A stretch of 64,000 bases of DNA from Aspidiotus rigidus (lineage: Eukaryota; Arthropoda; Insecta; Hemiptera; Diaspididae). Shown here in pieces: positions 23,516-35,632 of the stretch (positions within the stretch are counted from its first letter, which is position 1; each line of letters starts with the position of its first letter). Under the pieces are notes generated by a model. The model saw nothing but the letters and a program-made list of their open reading frames with translations, did no database searches and was not told the origin of the DNA. The stretch spans positions 1,860,001 to 1,924,000 of the forward strand of contig JAVHKY010000013.1 of the NCBI GenBank assembly GCA_035079385.1, in the 5' to 3' direction. Position numbers and translations under genes: made by a program.

Positions 23516-26500
23516 ATGGTTTCGGATTATGTACATTGGTTCATATCGTTGAACGATTTCAATCAGTTATGGAAAAATCAACCAGTTTTCGTGCTCACCC
23601 AATTCTTGTTCATATTTGGTGGAATTTGTACCCTGAAGCATGGTAAGTGTGTACAGATCTACTATCAGATCCTCTATGAATGATTCGTGAACGAAAATTT
23701 TCTCATACCAGCTATATCAAACGGCGGTCGCTGGCCTCTATCATGGGTAATCATACTTCTGAATGGCACATTCTTGGAATTGATTTCAACGTCGAGTCCT
23801 GTTTCTAGCTACTTTTGGCATAGCCAAGCACCAATCATGCTGTTTGGTAAACGTATACCGTTGGCAATTTTATTCTGTCGTAAGTTGTACGCATGAAGCA
23901 AGATATTTCATGTTTAGGTTACTCACTATTAAAGCTCAAGTAACTGTATGGACGAATATAGTATGCTTGTGTGAGCGTGTGAATGAAAAGAAGAAAGAGA
24001 ATTTTTCTTAAAAAATTTTAATTTGATTACTACTTTGTAGCAGTTGCATATTTGGAAATTTTCTCGAGGCACAAAAAAAAATATCCCTTTCCCAATTGAT
24101 TGATTCGAAATTTTTGCACGGGTCTCTTACTTCTAATTGACTCATATATTACCTCTCTTATATTCATTTGGCCCATCACAGAAATTTTTCAAGTCCCAGC
24201 GTATCATGCTGGTACGTAGCCGATTCAAATTGTCGTAGGGGCTTCGTAATGTTCGGCGGGGCAAATTCTCCGTACCTCCTCATTTTCTTTGTTTAGCGTA
24301 GTAGTGAAGTCTTTTTACTAGACTTGTATTCCTGGCTAGATAAAAGGCTCATGAGTCAAGAGTAGTTTGGAAAATTTTTCTAGGGGGGAAAAATTATTTA
24401 GAATAAAATGTGATATTTCATGTGTCTCGATGTTTTCCGACTCTCTGACTCTCCCTCGCTACACCAATGGCTTATAATCTTCTCAACCGAAATCTAATTT
24501 GTCTTCTATGAAACAAAAAAAAACTCATGGGTTCTTGAACGCAGTTAAACGAGGAGGCGGGGCAGGAAATCTATTTTAGGGAGCACATGGTATATGAATA
24601 ATGTTGACGCACCAGATCTATGACGTCATCAAATTATGACATCACAGGTCATCACAGGTCGGGACTTTGAAGCTATTTATGATAGGAGGGGAACTTAGAA
24701 TACCTCAGAAAGGCGTTCTGAGTCTTACGGTGTTTGACGTGTTGCATATCTGGCTCTTTGAAGAGGCTAAGTCAACATTGCATATCTAGTTACTCGAAGG
24801 GACTACCTTTCAGATGATATACACTGACCAGCGAGCTGTATAATATGATAGGAGGGGGACTTGAAAAATTTCTGAGCTCGGAGCTTTACCGGACAGGAAG
24901 TTTTTTCTGAAAAATACCCTGATGAAACAGGTACCCTGTTTAAAAGAATTATATTTACAGATCCTTTCGCCTATTACACCTCCATATTCAGTGCTTCTTT
25001 ATTGAGACTACCTCGTTTACAAGAATCCCTGTCGGGTAAGTATGATATTCGACATGCATTTGTTGCATTGCTTTCTATCATCGTACTACATATCATTTTT
25101 TTTTTTTTCTGCGATAAAAGCTGGAATAATAGCGACGATTCTGAATGTACCCATCGAGCATTTTGGAGTAAAATATTTACAATGGACTTGGCATAATTCA
25201 GATCCGACCTTTTCGGAGCGTAACTATTCGGTGCCCTGGAATGTATACAATTTTCATCTTCTGCACACAGCTGTACAATGCTTTTTATTGCGTATTAATG
25301 AAAATAATGGTTCGTCTACGGGCAAACAATTCTTGGGGTAAGTGAGATGAATTCCAATCGCAAAAATATTTTCAAATCCGGATGCGCAGACTAGTCTCTT
25401 CAAGCAGAGCTGCCGAGAGCCAAACAGGGTCCGGAGAAAATCTGTTATCACTGGGTCCACGCTAAAATTGAGGACCTTTCTGTCAAAAGAGCTTCCACTC
25501 AATGTATTTTTCATGGGACGGACGCCCTTTTGACAGAAAGGTCTTCAATTGTTCTTTACAACTTTGGGATAATATTCTTACAAATTTATGATTTTTTTGT
25601 AAATCTGGGTTCCCTGAAAACCACGGGCCTGTCTTCAAGGGGTAGACGGTCAATAATATTGTCAAGATGTCTTCGTCATATTTCCTCAACCACCAGCTCT
25701 CCCCATTTTTCCTCTCCAACTTTTACCCACCTATTTCTTCACTCGCTTTCAGATCATCGATGTGGAAATTGTTCATCTTCAATCTTCTGTTGACGATTCC
25801 GATGCTTTGTATTTCGTTTGCATTATTCCATCACATACTGCATGAATTTTTTGCCGTTCACACTCAAATAACTTTTTTGATGATTTTCACTTTGGCTGTT
25901 GCTTTTGTATGGCATGCTTGTTGCACACGCCGTGAATATCCGAGAACAAGTAAGTAAAACCACTTTCATTGTCTTTTCTATGGTGGATAGTGAGCGAAAA
26001 AAATCCATGTATACATACCCCAACCATTAATGTAAGTGAAGAATACGAGCTGCTTGGCTATAATATCATAGATACTCGAACGCAATAGCGCACTTCACAG
26101 CCGTGCAGCTCGCAGTCATCACTCGCCGCACATCTAACCTGAAAATTTTCTGTCTGAACTTCACAACGCAAGGTAGCAAAGTAGCCAATATTTGCGGAGT
26201 AGCGCAACGCAACGTTAGAAAGAATTTTCAAATTTATGTAAGAATTTTGAGTAATTTTCTTCTAACTTTTGTTCAACTGCTTGGAATCTAATGGAATTTG
26301 TTTAGTTTAATAGATAGTCTTAAGCATTCTAAAACTCCACTCTTTTTGAGAGAAAGTAAATCAAACAATTTTTCTTCTCGAGTTATCCTAAAGTTGTATC
26401 CTAACGTTAATAAGAGATATGATGCGATGCGATGCTGGCGCCCTCACCGGCATGCAAAGTCCGTCTGGAAGGTGATGTGTCGGTTTTTGCCGAAGATTAT

Positions 26501-27159
26501 GATACTTACGTCCACAATATGCGGAATCTACAGGCAGATGCACTTTGGGTCATTGGTCTTTGAATCCATGTTTTTTTCTTTTCTTTGTTAGGTGTTATGA
26601 CTAATGTCTCTTCAAATAAATACATCAAGTTGCCGTTTCTCTTATCGGGTATATTTCATTTGATAACACCTTTTCTATGGGGTCCTGAGAAAGTGATATC
26701 CACGGGCCCTCGACAAGCCATTGGTCCTTGTGATGTAACTGAATTGGTGCCGACCCTCTTCGGAAAGGTAAGAGATTTCGTTTCTGGGGATATGCTGACG
26801 CATTTCTTATCGAAGCGCAAGTTACTGCGGGTTTCAAAGGATGTAACTTGATGTGAAAAAAAGATAAGGAGAGAAGAAATACTGAGATAAAATTCTTATT
26901 TTTGCAGTTCTCGGAGCGAAAGAAATACCTTTGTTGGAGAAGTCATAAACCAAATGACTTCGACTTTCATTGCTTACCAGAATTCGCCCCTTCGAGCAAC
27001 GAAATTCTCTCCCACTACACAATTTGTGGTACACCGTTCGAAAATAAGATCGAATTTGTCTGCATAATGATTGGCACTATGATTGTCACTTTTTATATTT
27101 TTAAAACCGTATTTGATTCATCATTTCTACATTGCGATAAGAAAAACAAGAAAATGTGA
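23516..27159 (+). CDS. Multi-pass membrane protein, 403 residues, family uncertain
   Basis: Seven exons with GT-AG junctions and consistent phases: 23516-23642, 23712-23879, 24961-25035, 25121-25337, 25753-25949, 26592-26767, 26908-27159. They total 1212 nt including the stop. Hydrophobic segments recur throughout: FVLTQFLFIFGGICTL, SWVIILLNGTFLELI, LFIFNLLLTIPMLCISFALF, FLMIFTLAVAFVW, LPFLLSGIFHLITPFLW and, near the C-terminus, EFVCIMIGTMIVTFYIF. That suggests six to eight membrane spans. Polar signatures include WHSQAPIMLFGKR, HYTICGTPFENK and a basic C-terminus. It resembles conserved but uncharacterised invertebrate transmembrane proteins (possibly the DUF7802 group, from memory); I would not name a transport or signalling role. 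Confidence 0.85.
24580..24910. repeat. Intronic copies of a short degenerate dispersed repeat
   Basis: Within the second intron, units such as TATGATAGGAGGGGAACTT and ATATGATAGGAGGGGGACTT, followed by AAAATTT words, recur at about 24680 and 24845. They resemble the array at 28.6-29.2 kb, on the opposite strand. Confidence 0.45.
25464..25553. mobile_element. Short MITE-like inverted repeat (GAGGAC family), intronic
   Basis: TTGAGGACCTTTCTGTCAAA on the left is inverted on the right as TTTGACAGAAAGGTCTTCAA, with about 35 bp between. The ends match the terminal repeats of the 39976-40343 element, so this looks like a strongly deleted member of the same family. Confidence 0.55.
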
Positions 27160-27717
27160 ATAATATGTATTAGATATAATTCAAGAAATTTTTGTAAAAC
27201 GCTACAAGAATTGTGTCGAGGCTTTTTTTTTTTTTTTTTTTTCTTTGGTCAAGTAATGTTAATTAACGAATAAATTAAGAAATAATTGAAGAAAAAATAG
27301 ACAATCTGCCTTGAGCAAATTCTGAAGAAAAATAAAAATACTTCCCCCCTCTCTTCATTTAGTATCATTCACCCAGACTAAAAACATAAAAATGAGGAAG
27401 AATAGGATCTCTAAAGTTTTTGGCTGTCAAAAAATCTGTCCATGAAACAGATTTTGTTATCGCCCAGGTGAGGAGTACAAAATCCATGAAGTTTTTTTTC
27501 GATTTGTCAAGTGCTCCAACTCATACTATAAATTATGTAAGATGTGTAAAAGTGGGGAAAGAACTTATCAACGTACACTTAGGTATATTCCTAATCTTAT
27601 TAGATTTTTAAAAATGCAGCAAAATTAAATATTGAAACTATACTTAATGACTCAATCATTAATACCTATAAACGTTGCAAAGATCTCATATTATCATAAA
27701 ACTTGAAATAAGTTCCT
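27160..27717. terminator. Convergent 3' flanks of two genes
   Basis: An AATAAA lies at about 27268, followed by A/T-rich DNA, serving the plus-strand membrane-protein gene. The next gene ends on the minus strand at 27718, so the two genes converge. A poly-T run near 27223 is the only other feature. Confidence 0.45.
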
Positions 27718-28425
27718 CTAATTGGCCTTATTGTTAGAGCTAACAATAGTTTCAAACTGAGACCAAGGACAAAGCGAAGATGAACAACCAGGAATTCGAA
27801 TCAATCGTTCATTATGGTAAACTGCGACTCTGTTGCGTTCATCGTTTTCACACCTACGAATTTATGAAAATGTCACATTATTCAAACATACGTTCAATGT
27901 TTTTTTTTTTTTTTCTCTGGACTGCAAGAATTGCACTCACTTGTGCATCACAACTATCAAGTTGCCGCCGAATGGACTTATTTTAGTCATCGACCATTTC
28001 TGCTCAGTCTTTCTCTGTTTATCTTGATCTGCGGATAGAGGCTCTTGATCACGATATAAACCCAATTTTGCGATTGTGTGAGTGAGGGCAGATGCTGCAG
28101 AAAAACTGAAATCTCCTTTCTGTTGAACATCCTCCGACAGCGACGCCATTCTGTTTAATTCAATCAACATTATTCGTTAAAAAAACGACGGCCTCCTTAA
28201 TGATGTTGAACGAGGAACCTGTTGTACGGGTCGAATTTGTTTAAGTAATGGGGTTGATAGGCCTATTGGGGAAACCACTATGAAAAAAAACGCACTATCA
28301 ATTCGACCTCTGAGTAGTGCGGAATTGAATTGAGAAAACAACAAAAAACCAATAGAACACTTTCCCTGTTAAAATTTTGACGTACGCGATTCATATGATA
28401 GTGGACTTGCCTTGCCTATCAAATA

Positions 28426-28461
<36 letters not shown>

Positions 28462-31400
28462 GAAAATAAACACGTAAATAGATAGAGAAATAAACAAATA
28501 AATAAATAAATAAATAAATAAATAAATAGATAACTAAGAAATAAAATTAATTAATTCATTAAATAAATAAACAAATAAATCCAAGTCCCCCTCCTATTAT
28601 TCCCCTTATATCATATATAGGTAGCTCAAGAAAAGAAGCATTTTCCAAGTTTATTTTGGCCGGACGTTGGAGTCGGATGATGGATGGCAAATTTTTCAAA
28701 AAAAAAAAAAATCACTATAGAACAGGTTCTCTGTTAATAATACATTACATGACCCTTATTAGGATAGCCCCTTAAAGTAACGAGACACGCAATGATTCAT
28801 AGACCAATTGGTTCAGCCCCTTCAATGGACCAGGTATGCAATGCTTCAAACGCCATAGTCCCTCTTCTATCATATTACGGCTCGCGAGTCAAAATTATTA
28901 CAAGTTCCTCTCCTACCTAGCTCGAGAGTCCAAGTTTTTCAAAGTTTTTGATCACACCACACTTCAAATTTTTATAAGTCCCCTTACATCATACATGGCT
29001 TAGAGGTCGACATTTTTTTAGACCCTCTCTCATCATATGTAGCTTAAAAGTCAAAATTTTTCCAAGCCCCCTGTATATGGCTCAGAGGTTGAAATATTTC
29101 CAAGTTCCCCTCCTATAATATATTATGTCTCTAAAGTCAACATTCCCCCCCCCCTTTTAGCTATGTATGAGAGGGGGAGACTTGTACCATTTTTGCAAAT
29201 GATGTTGGGCTTAGAACATTTCCATTTTGGCTCGACTTCATACGGCGCACGGCTGAAATTCCAAGTTCATAGAACTGGAAGTCGAATTTTTAAAAGAAAG
29301 AAAAAAAACCTTGGACTCGACTTTATAAATTTCTTCCACCCGTCACAAAAAAAAAGGTTCGTATCTTCTCAGATTACTTATTTTCCAGTAAAATAACTAT
29401 AATGAAAATCTGATGGATACTGAGCACCAATTTTGGGATGGATTTGTGACCTTCACTCCAGAACTTACTTCATCTTGACGAGTAAATCATCGACTACTGG
29501 ACTGTGAATTTTCAGCGCAAGAGGTACGCCATATCCCCATTCGTAATAACCCAGTATGTCGTAATAACAGTACGACAAGAGCTAAAAACATATAAGTGGA
29601 AGGATGAGGTTATGAGTTGAAAATTCTGAAAACCCCAGTAGGTACGATTGGGAGAGGGAAAACTGGGAAATCTCACTCGTATACATATGGGTGAAAATTT
29701 GGTCATATTTATGAAGAAAAAATTTAGAAAGATTGGTAATTCTGGCTACAAGTATTATGAGTGAGAATTTTAGAATCCGCGAAAATTTCAGTGATTACCC
29801 GCAATTGTTGTTTGGTGAAAGCGGCACAGAAAGCTGGTTTGGACGCTGGAGCCCACGCTTTTTCAAATGAGCACGAGTAGAACATTTGCTCTATAGATTC
29901 TGTCGACAAAGAAGAAAAATAGATTGAAATAGTTCTCAATATATCTACTTCGCCCATCTAGATTCAAAACCTCGTAACTCCAATTTTTATTATGAATAAT
30001 GTTTTTGCATATTCTGGTGATGCTGGATGTGCATCATTATGAATAATTATGCAAAAACATTATTCATGACAAAAATTGGAGTAACGAGGTTTTGAATCTA
30101 GACGGGCGACTTGTACTCAAGAATTCAAGGAAGAAAGCGAAAAAAAAATTCTTCAATTTCCTGTTCTGAAAAGTTTTTTTGAAAGTCTAATCAATCAGTC
30201 AGAAGAGAATAAATCGCTAATTTTGAATCAACTTATCAAAAATAAATATTAGCCTTTCTACAATCTGATTAGTTGCGAGAAGGAACACTAGACTTTAAAA
30301 AACCGAGATACCGATATAGGTACGTACTTTCTGGAAGCGAATCTACAAATCCGAGACGATTACTAACTTCCTTTGTCAGCGATTGTATTTTCTTTGAACT
30401 CAGACATTTATTCACCATTGAGAATGCATTACTAGTGATCTGATCTTCATATACTTTGGAATTTTCTATAAACTAATCAACATATATAAGTCCAAAATTA
30501 ATCTAGCTCTATTTTTAAACCAGTTTTCACTCCGTACGACTTAGCCCGTTCTCCTTCTCAAATATAAAAAGTAGCATCATCTATCATGACTAAATGGGTT
30601 CACTTTGACAACCCCCGTAAAGTGGATTCGTGAGTTGAAATTGTTGTCAATATTTCGTGCCTTTAAGCCATCCAATTTCGGTCTATTCGGCGCAAGGGGA
30701 CAATACTCTTCTAACAGAACGGTAGGGGGTTGGAGTAGAAAGGAAACCAGAATTAATTTCGCACAATCAGTCCAAAAAGAGGAGTAGCGTCCCTCAGCCC
30801 CCACAGTATTTTCATTTTTATTTCAGAAAATGAAACGTTAAAACTCGCAAGACTTGCGACAATTTGAACCAAGTCTGATGTGCAGTATATCAAATCATTT
30901 TTGAGCTTTGAAACTCGCCCAGAAGAGAAAAGGGCTGGATTTTCAGCTATTTATCAAATTTTGTTTCTGGGAAAAGTTGTTCTGAGAAGGCAATAATGTG
31001 AAACTTTGCATAATCAATTCTCTTCTTCCCCGCCTGAAAACCTTCCCGTATCCTCTCAAATAGTAGCCTATGTTACTTCTTACACGAATTTTATCTTCAT
31101 TTGTGGACATAGTGATATCGGATGAACCACCAATCATTCCGTCAGCAAAAGCCGCCGCACTTTCCTTCGATGCTTTATTGCTTGATATCTGGAACTGTGT
31201 GTACACACAAACTGTCAACTTAATTCAAATTATTTAAAAAGGTTTATAATTGACAGGCTTGGGAAGCTGCCACCCAGAAGAGCCAAAAGAGCGGCTTCAC
31301 TCTTTATTTCCGAGGGAAGAAGTACCGGGAGCTACCTCTTATCCCAAATAGTATAGCCTCAGAGCTGGGAGCCGCTCTCAATTTGAGCTACCAGCTCTTA

Positions 31401-33708
31401 TTAGAGCCGAGAAACCGGAGTAAAAGCTCTGTTTTTCCAATTCATAGTTTGTAGATCAGTTTCTACTTCTGTTTTTTTTTCTTTTTTCACTTTTTCAGTG
31501 TAGCCAAAACCAAAACGAAAAAATGGTCAGAGTAAGAAATAGAAAAAAGAGCTAAAAGAACTCGACTGCTTCATCGGGCTTTGACTCCGCTCTTTTGTTA
31601 AACTCTATCAGCTCCGACTCCTGACTCAGCTCCGCCTTTGTTTCTGGGAGCTGGGAGCCAGCGCAAGAGTCGAAATTCGGTCAACTCCTCAAGCGTAGTC
31701 ATTCAACTAAACTTGGAAATATACGCACGTGTAGATTGTCTTTGTTCGCTATCAAATCTTTGAATTTTTGCGCAAGCCTCCTTCCTAAAGTTTCTAACTC
31801 AACCTTGCCTTGTGGTGCGAGATCATCAGATGTTTTGCCTAATCCTTTACTCGTCCATGCTCTCAAGTTTTTCAAATCGTCTAAGCAAAGTGAACCACCT
31901 GAACAAACGATGCATTATATTCAATCACATGAATAGTAGAATTTTCAGAGGGGTTTATTCGTGGTTTATGCGTACGTTTGTTAGTTTCGTGGTTTAATAA
32001 AATCTGACTTTGCAGCTGACTCAAATGTTCGGAGTCATACCGCGTATAATATCGTGTCCCACTGCGTACTAGAGCCCAAACGTAATTTGGTTTACACACT
32101 GAAAATATACATGACTCGGTTAGTTGATTCTTGTCACTATTCAAGCTGGTGCATACCGGTACGGAGGTTTGCTGTTTATTTAAAAAATTGTACCTTTTGA
32201 AATTTCCATGTTGAGAGCACGAACAAAGTTGTAAGGTGTCGAGGTTCCGAAATTTCGGTATGGTTTTGCATCGCGGACATAACAGTAAGATTGGTCATTG
32301 CTGTGAATAAAGCGTTAACCAGTTCACGTCATCTTCGATAACTGTTAATTATATTTTTTAATCGTGAATCTCAAATTCATTAATGATTCTGTAATAAGTA
32401 CCCTTGGATTTACAACGCTCACGATGAAGATTGGAAATATAGGTACGTCAGAACTAGGTGACCATTTAGTTGAGAGAAGATAGTGATTATGCGGTAAGTT
32501 TTGAAAATTGGAATTCGTTGAATGTGAATAATGTAAGATTGTAAGGGGATGTGTAAATGAAGATTTTCAGACCATCAGACAAAGTAAAACTTGACACTAA
32601 ATGAAAGTAATCAATGGAGTAGATATTGCAATGATTATAATACTTACCGGAGCAATAAAGGTGTTCCTGTTGCCTTCAATTTCAGCGCACTGAGAAAGAA
32701 AAAAGGAAATGTAATATGTACAATAAGTATTTTAAGACCCTTGAATTCAAAATTGGGGAAGAAGTAAGAAAAAAAAAAAAAACAAACAAACTTAAATTCT
32801 ACTCTTTTTATAAAGTGATTTTCTGCTGCGTGCAAAATTATTGCAGCATTCAATTGCAAAGTTTTTTTTTTTTAATTTAGGCATCATTTTTTCCCAGCTC
32901 AGAAGCGGATCCTCCGTGTCACAAATAAGTGAACTCGAAAAGTTACGATCGGTTTCATTTTAGTATTATTTTATTTCTATCGCTCATACCCTTGCGGTCG
33001 TCACCTGTAATCCCTTGTGAAAGTTTTGACATTCCGGATACTGTCCCATGAAACTTATCAGAGCTGAGCAACAATCCTAATAGGCTTAAATAAGGATTAT
33101 AAAATTGTACTTTTTGTGGTATTTCCCAAAAATCTGTTACTATGAGTTCAAATGAAAGAATAAAAGTCATAACTGCGACTGTTTCGTTTCTGTAAATTTC
33201 TCATTAAAAATAAAACGATCTACTCTTTTTCATTTACGAAATTACGTAAAACTACCTTTACTAAATAAAAATATAAACTTGAAAAACAAATAATTTTCAT
33301 TTTTTTTTTTCAAGTCATCAGTTTTTGAGAGATACTGGTATCCTAAAAATGAAAATTTTCCATAATCGTGATTTCCTGTTCTATTTAGCTCTGACGACTT
33401 GGTTGGAGAAGTATCCGGAATTAGAACCGAAGTACATTCATAGAATTCATTCAGTAGATAGATAAGATCGTATTTTATGAAAGTCCAAAATCGACACTTA
33501 CCGAGGAGTTGAGACTGTTATCTTCTTTTTCGTTCCGCTGAAAAATGAAACAATTATTTATGTATGATGGATAATTTTAATAAAATTCTTCTCACTGACT
33601 TATTTAGAATTCACGTGAGATGAACATAAAGCTGTTGCGTTGGGAGAAGAATTATATATATATATTTTTTTTCTTTCAATGAAGCTCGAAGATAGTTATG
33701 TAGACGTG

Positions 33709-33745
<37 letters not shown>

Positions 33746-35632
33746 AAAATCAACAATTTTTTGGGGGGCACGAAGCATACTGATTAATAATACTCATGAG
33801 TTCAAGATCACAGGAACGTAACATAATTTTTATCTGACCGGGAATTATTGGACTAGAGAGAAATATCTTTTAGTAGGAAGGTTAAATTAGCACAATAAAT
33901 GAGAGATGAGTCAAATTTTGAAAATTTGAATAAATACTGGATGAAAATGATAGAAATTTTTGAAAAAGTCAAGAACAGAATTTTTGAAAAATAATTACGA
34001 AGGCCGTAACACAGAGAGAATTATTTAAATACCTACATTTTGTAGGTACATGGTTGTAAATGTGCAATCGCTGTTTTTTAACAAACTTGAAACTTCTTTT
34101 TTTTTTTTTTTTTTCATATTATTGTACTTCGTCTAACTCGTTTACGTACGTGACAGTGTGTTTTACCAACAAAGAAATTTACTACGCCTGAGAATGGTGG
34201 AGTAGAAAAATAGTTTAATATAGAATAAAACATTTGTTTATTACTAGTAATCCATCATTATCATAGTGTGGAAAAAAAAAAAACAAAGCAAAAAAAACTC
34301 GCTCAACATAGACATCAGGCGTTCAACTTCTAGACATCAGGTGTGTATAGCTATTGAAAAAACAAGATCTCGATATTATCTCTCAACGATCTATTTTTAG
34401 ATTCTTAGTTTATGAAATCGTTTGTTGAGAATGATTTCACACATTTTGCAAGAGGCACTAGATTTTCCTGAGTTCTACATCTACTGGTCAAAATTATAAA
34501 CACCTATAAGTAATTTCTGTTTATTTTTCCTCTACATAGCCTACTTCGACTCTTCCAATGAGCCTATAAGTATACTCATTCAAATTTTCTTGTCCTCAGC
34601 AATTTTCGAATTAGGCTACATGGATATTTTGTTCAAGTTTTGTACTTTTCGCCCGTCCTAGTGCTAAACTTCTTCCTAGTCCCACTATTGTGGCCAGCTA
34701 ATGGGCATAACTTTTCATTTGATTTCTCTGATGGAAAAAAAAAAAAAAATTGATACAGCCAAATGCACGTATTTTTTTCTGAAGACAAGAAATTTGTGAC
34801 GCATTTAGGGACTACCTACTTGTTCTTTTGAACGTGTCAAGTTCATGAATACTTTCTTCCAGATAATTCAAAATTTCATCAAAAAAATATTGATGTATGC
34901 GTAAACTAGTGATCTAGAAAATGGATAGTATTTTTTTTTTTTTCTGAATCCTTACGATAGGTAGCTGGTAGTCGTTGATTTCAATACCCCTGAATATTAC
35001 TATCGAAAAACTCAATTTTCGTCATTATATAGTTATTATAGGCCTTCCACATTTATTTATTTATTTTTCTTTTGAAATAACAGCTGCTTGGAAAAGTTTA
35101 CTTTTGACGCATGATCATAATATTTTAACCATTAATTTCGTTTTCACTTCATATGAAGTGTCGTGATAACTTGACAAAAGGAGAATATAGCTTGCGTGCA
35201 ATTAACATTGTCTTGCATTTAGGATAAAAGAAAAAAATCATTTTTGGAAAATTTTCGGTATGTGTCACATTGTTTTTGGATGTCCATAATCTTTCCGCAA
35301 TAATATTGGTACCTACTAACTGTAGGTATGTAAAATAATCTTGAAAATTTTGTTGAGGAGCTAGCAAAATCCGTAAATTTCTTACAGAATTTCTCATAAA
35401 AAATTCTCTTTTTGATACACAGACAAGGAATATTTTAAAGGATCAAGTTATATTTTAGTGACTGCATTTTTTTTTTTTCGTATCTATGAGCACATAAATT
35501 ATTAACCAACGGAATATGAAATTTAAATAAAATAGTGGAAATTAAATAAAACACTTACGCTTCAATATTGTGAATAATTACGCCTATCCAAAATACAGAA
35601 AAAAAGTAAAAAGACCTAAGTGTGAATTTCAT
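27718..35632 (-). CDS. MINPP1-like secreted histidine-phosphatase homologue with lost catalytic residues
   Basis: Thirteen minus-strand exons, 5' to 3': 35632-35559, 33537-33502, 32689-32648, 32300-32194, 32098-31976, 31898-31729, 31194-31084, 30580-30541, 30465-30328, 29899-29799, 29581-29469, 28150-27941, 27853-27718. All are GT-AG with fitting phases and sum to 1401 nt, or 466 residues. Order: signal peptide (MKFTLRSFYFF...IEA), CYVRDAKPYRNFGTSTPY, VWALVRSGTRYY (92-104), ESAAAFADG, SNRLGF, FYSCSFEKAW, GYYEWGYG, LGLYRDQEPLSA, SPFGGNL, and a Cys-rich end IPGCSSSLCPW. This is the multiple inositol-polyphosphate phosphatase layout and length. The catalytic RHG is RSG (98-100), the HAE proton-donor motif is AAS (370-372), and the conserved Arg of the SS..R..SA.AF block is Ala192. 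Probably a secreted or luminal pseudo-phosphatase that may bind rather than hydrolyse phosphates. The 40-, 36- and 42-nt exons are the least certain. Confidence 0.8.
28424..28530. repeat. Tetranucleotide microsatellites (AAAG)n and (AAAT)n
   Basis: About nine AAAG units at 28425-28462 and about ten AAAT units at 28491-28529, separated by a short AT-rich linker. They lie in the last-but-one intron region of the MINPP1-like gene. Confidence 0.9.
28570..29170 (-). repeat. Degenerate tandem array of units of about 55-65 bp
   Basis: The pattern of AAGTCCCC/CCTCCTATCATATA, then TAGCTC, then GAGAGTCAAAATTTTT recurs roughly eight times with heavy divergence. Read on the minus strand the unit is TATATGATAGGAGGGG-ACTTGGAAAAATTTTGAC. 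Scattered single or double units occur at 19.45, 24.65-24.87, 51.78-51.91 and 58.03-58.12 kb. Confidence 0.55.
29950..30110. mobile_element. Near-perfect intronic hairpin, arms about 60 bp
   Basis: CGCCCATCTAGATTCAAAAC at about 29952 and the following 45 bp reappear in reverse complement ending near 30107, with about 25 bp between the arms. It sits in an intron of the MINPP1-like gene. It looks like a small fold-back MITE; no clear target-site duplication was seen. Confidence 0.6.
31250..31690. repeat. AGCTC/GAGCT-enriched degenerate stretch
   Basis: Words such as GAGCTGGGAGC, GAGCTACC, CAGCTCT, GAGCCG and AGCTCCG recur irregularly on both strands across 440 bp of intron. There is no constant period. 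It may be a cryptically simple sequence or an old mobile element. Confidence 0.4.

Noticed and set aside
28570..29170. CRISPR-like array
   Set aside because: Units are degenerate throughout, with no constant repeat and unique spacers, and the genome is eukaryotic.
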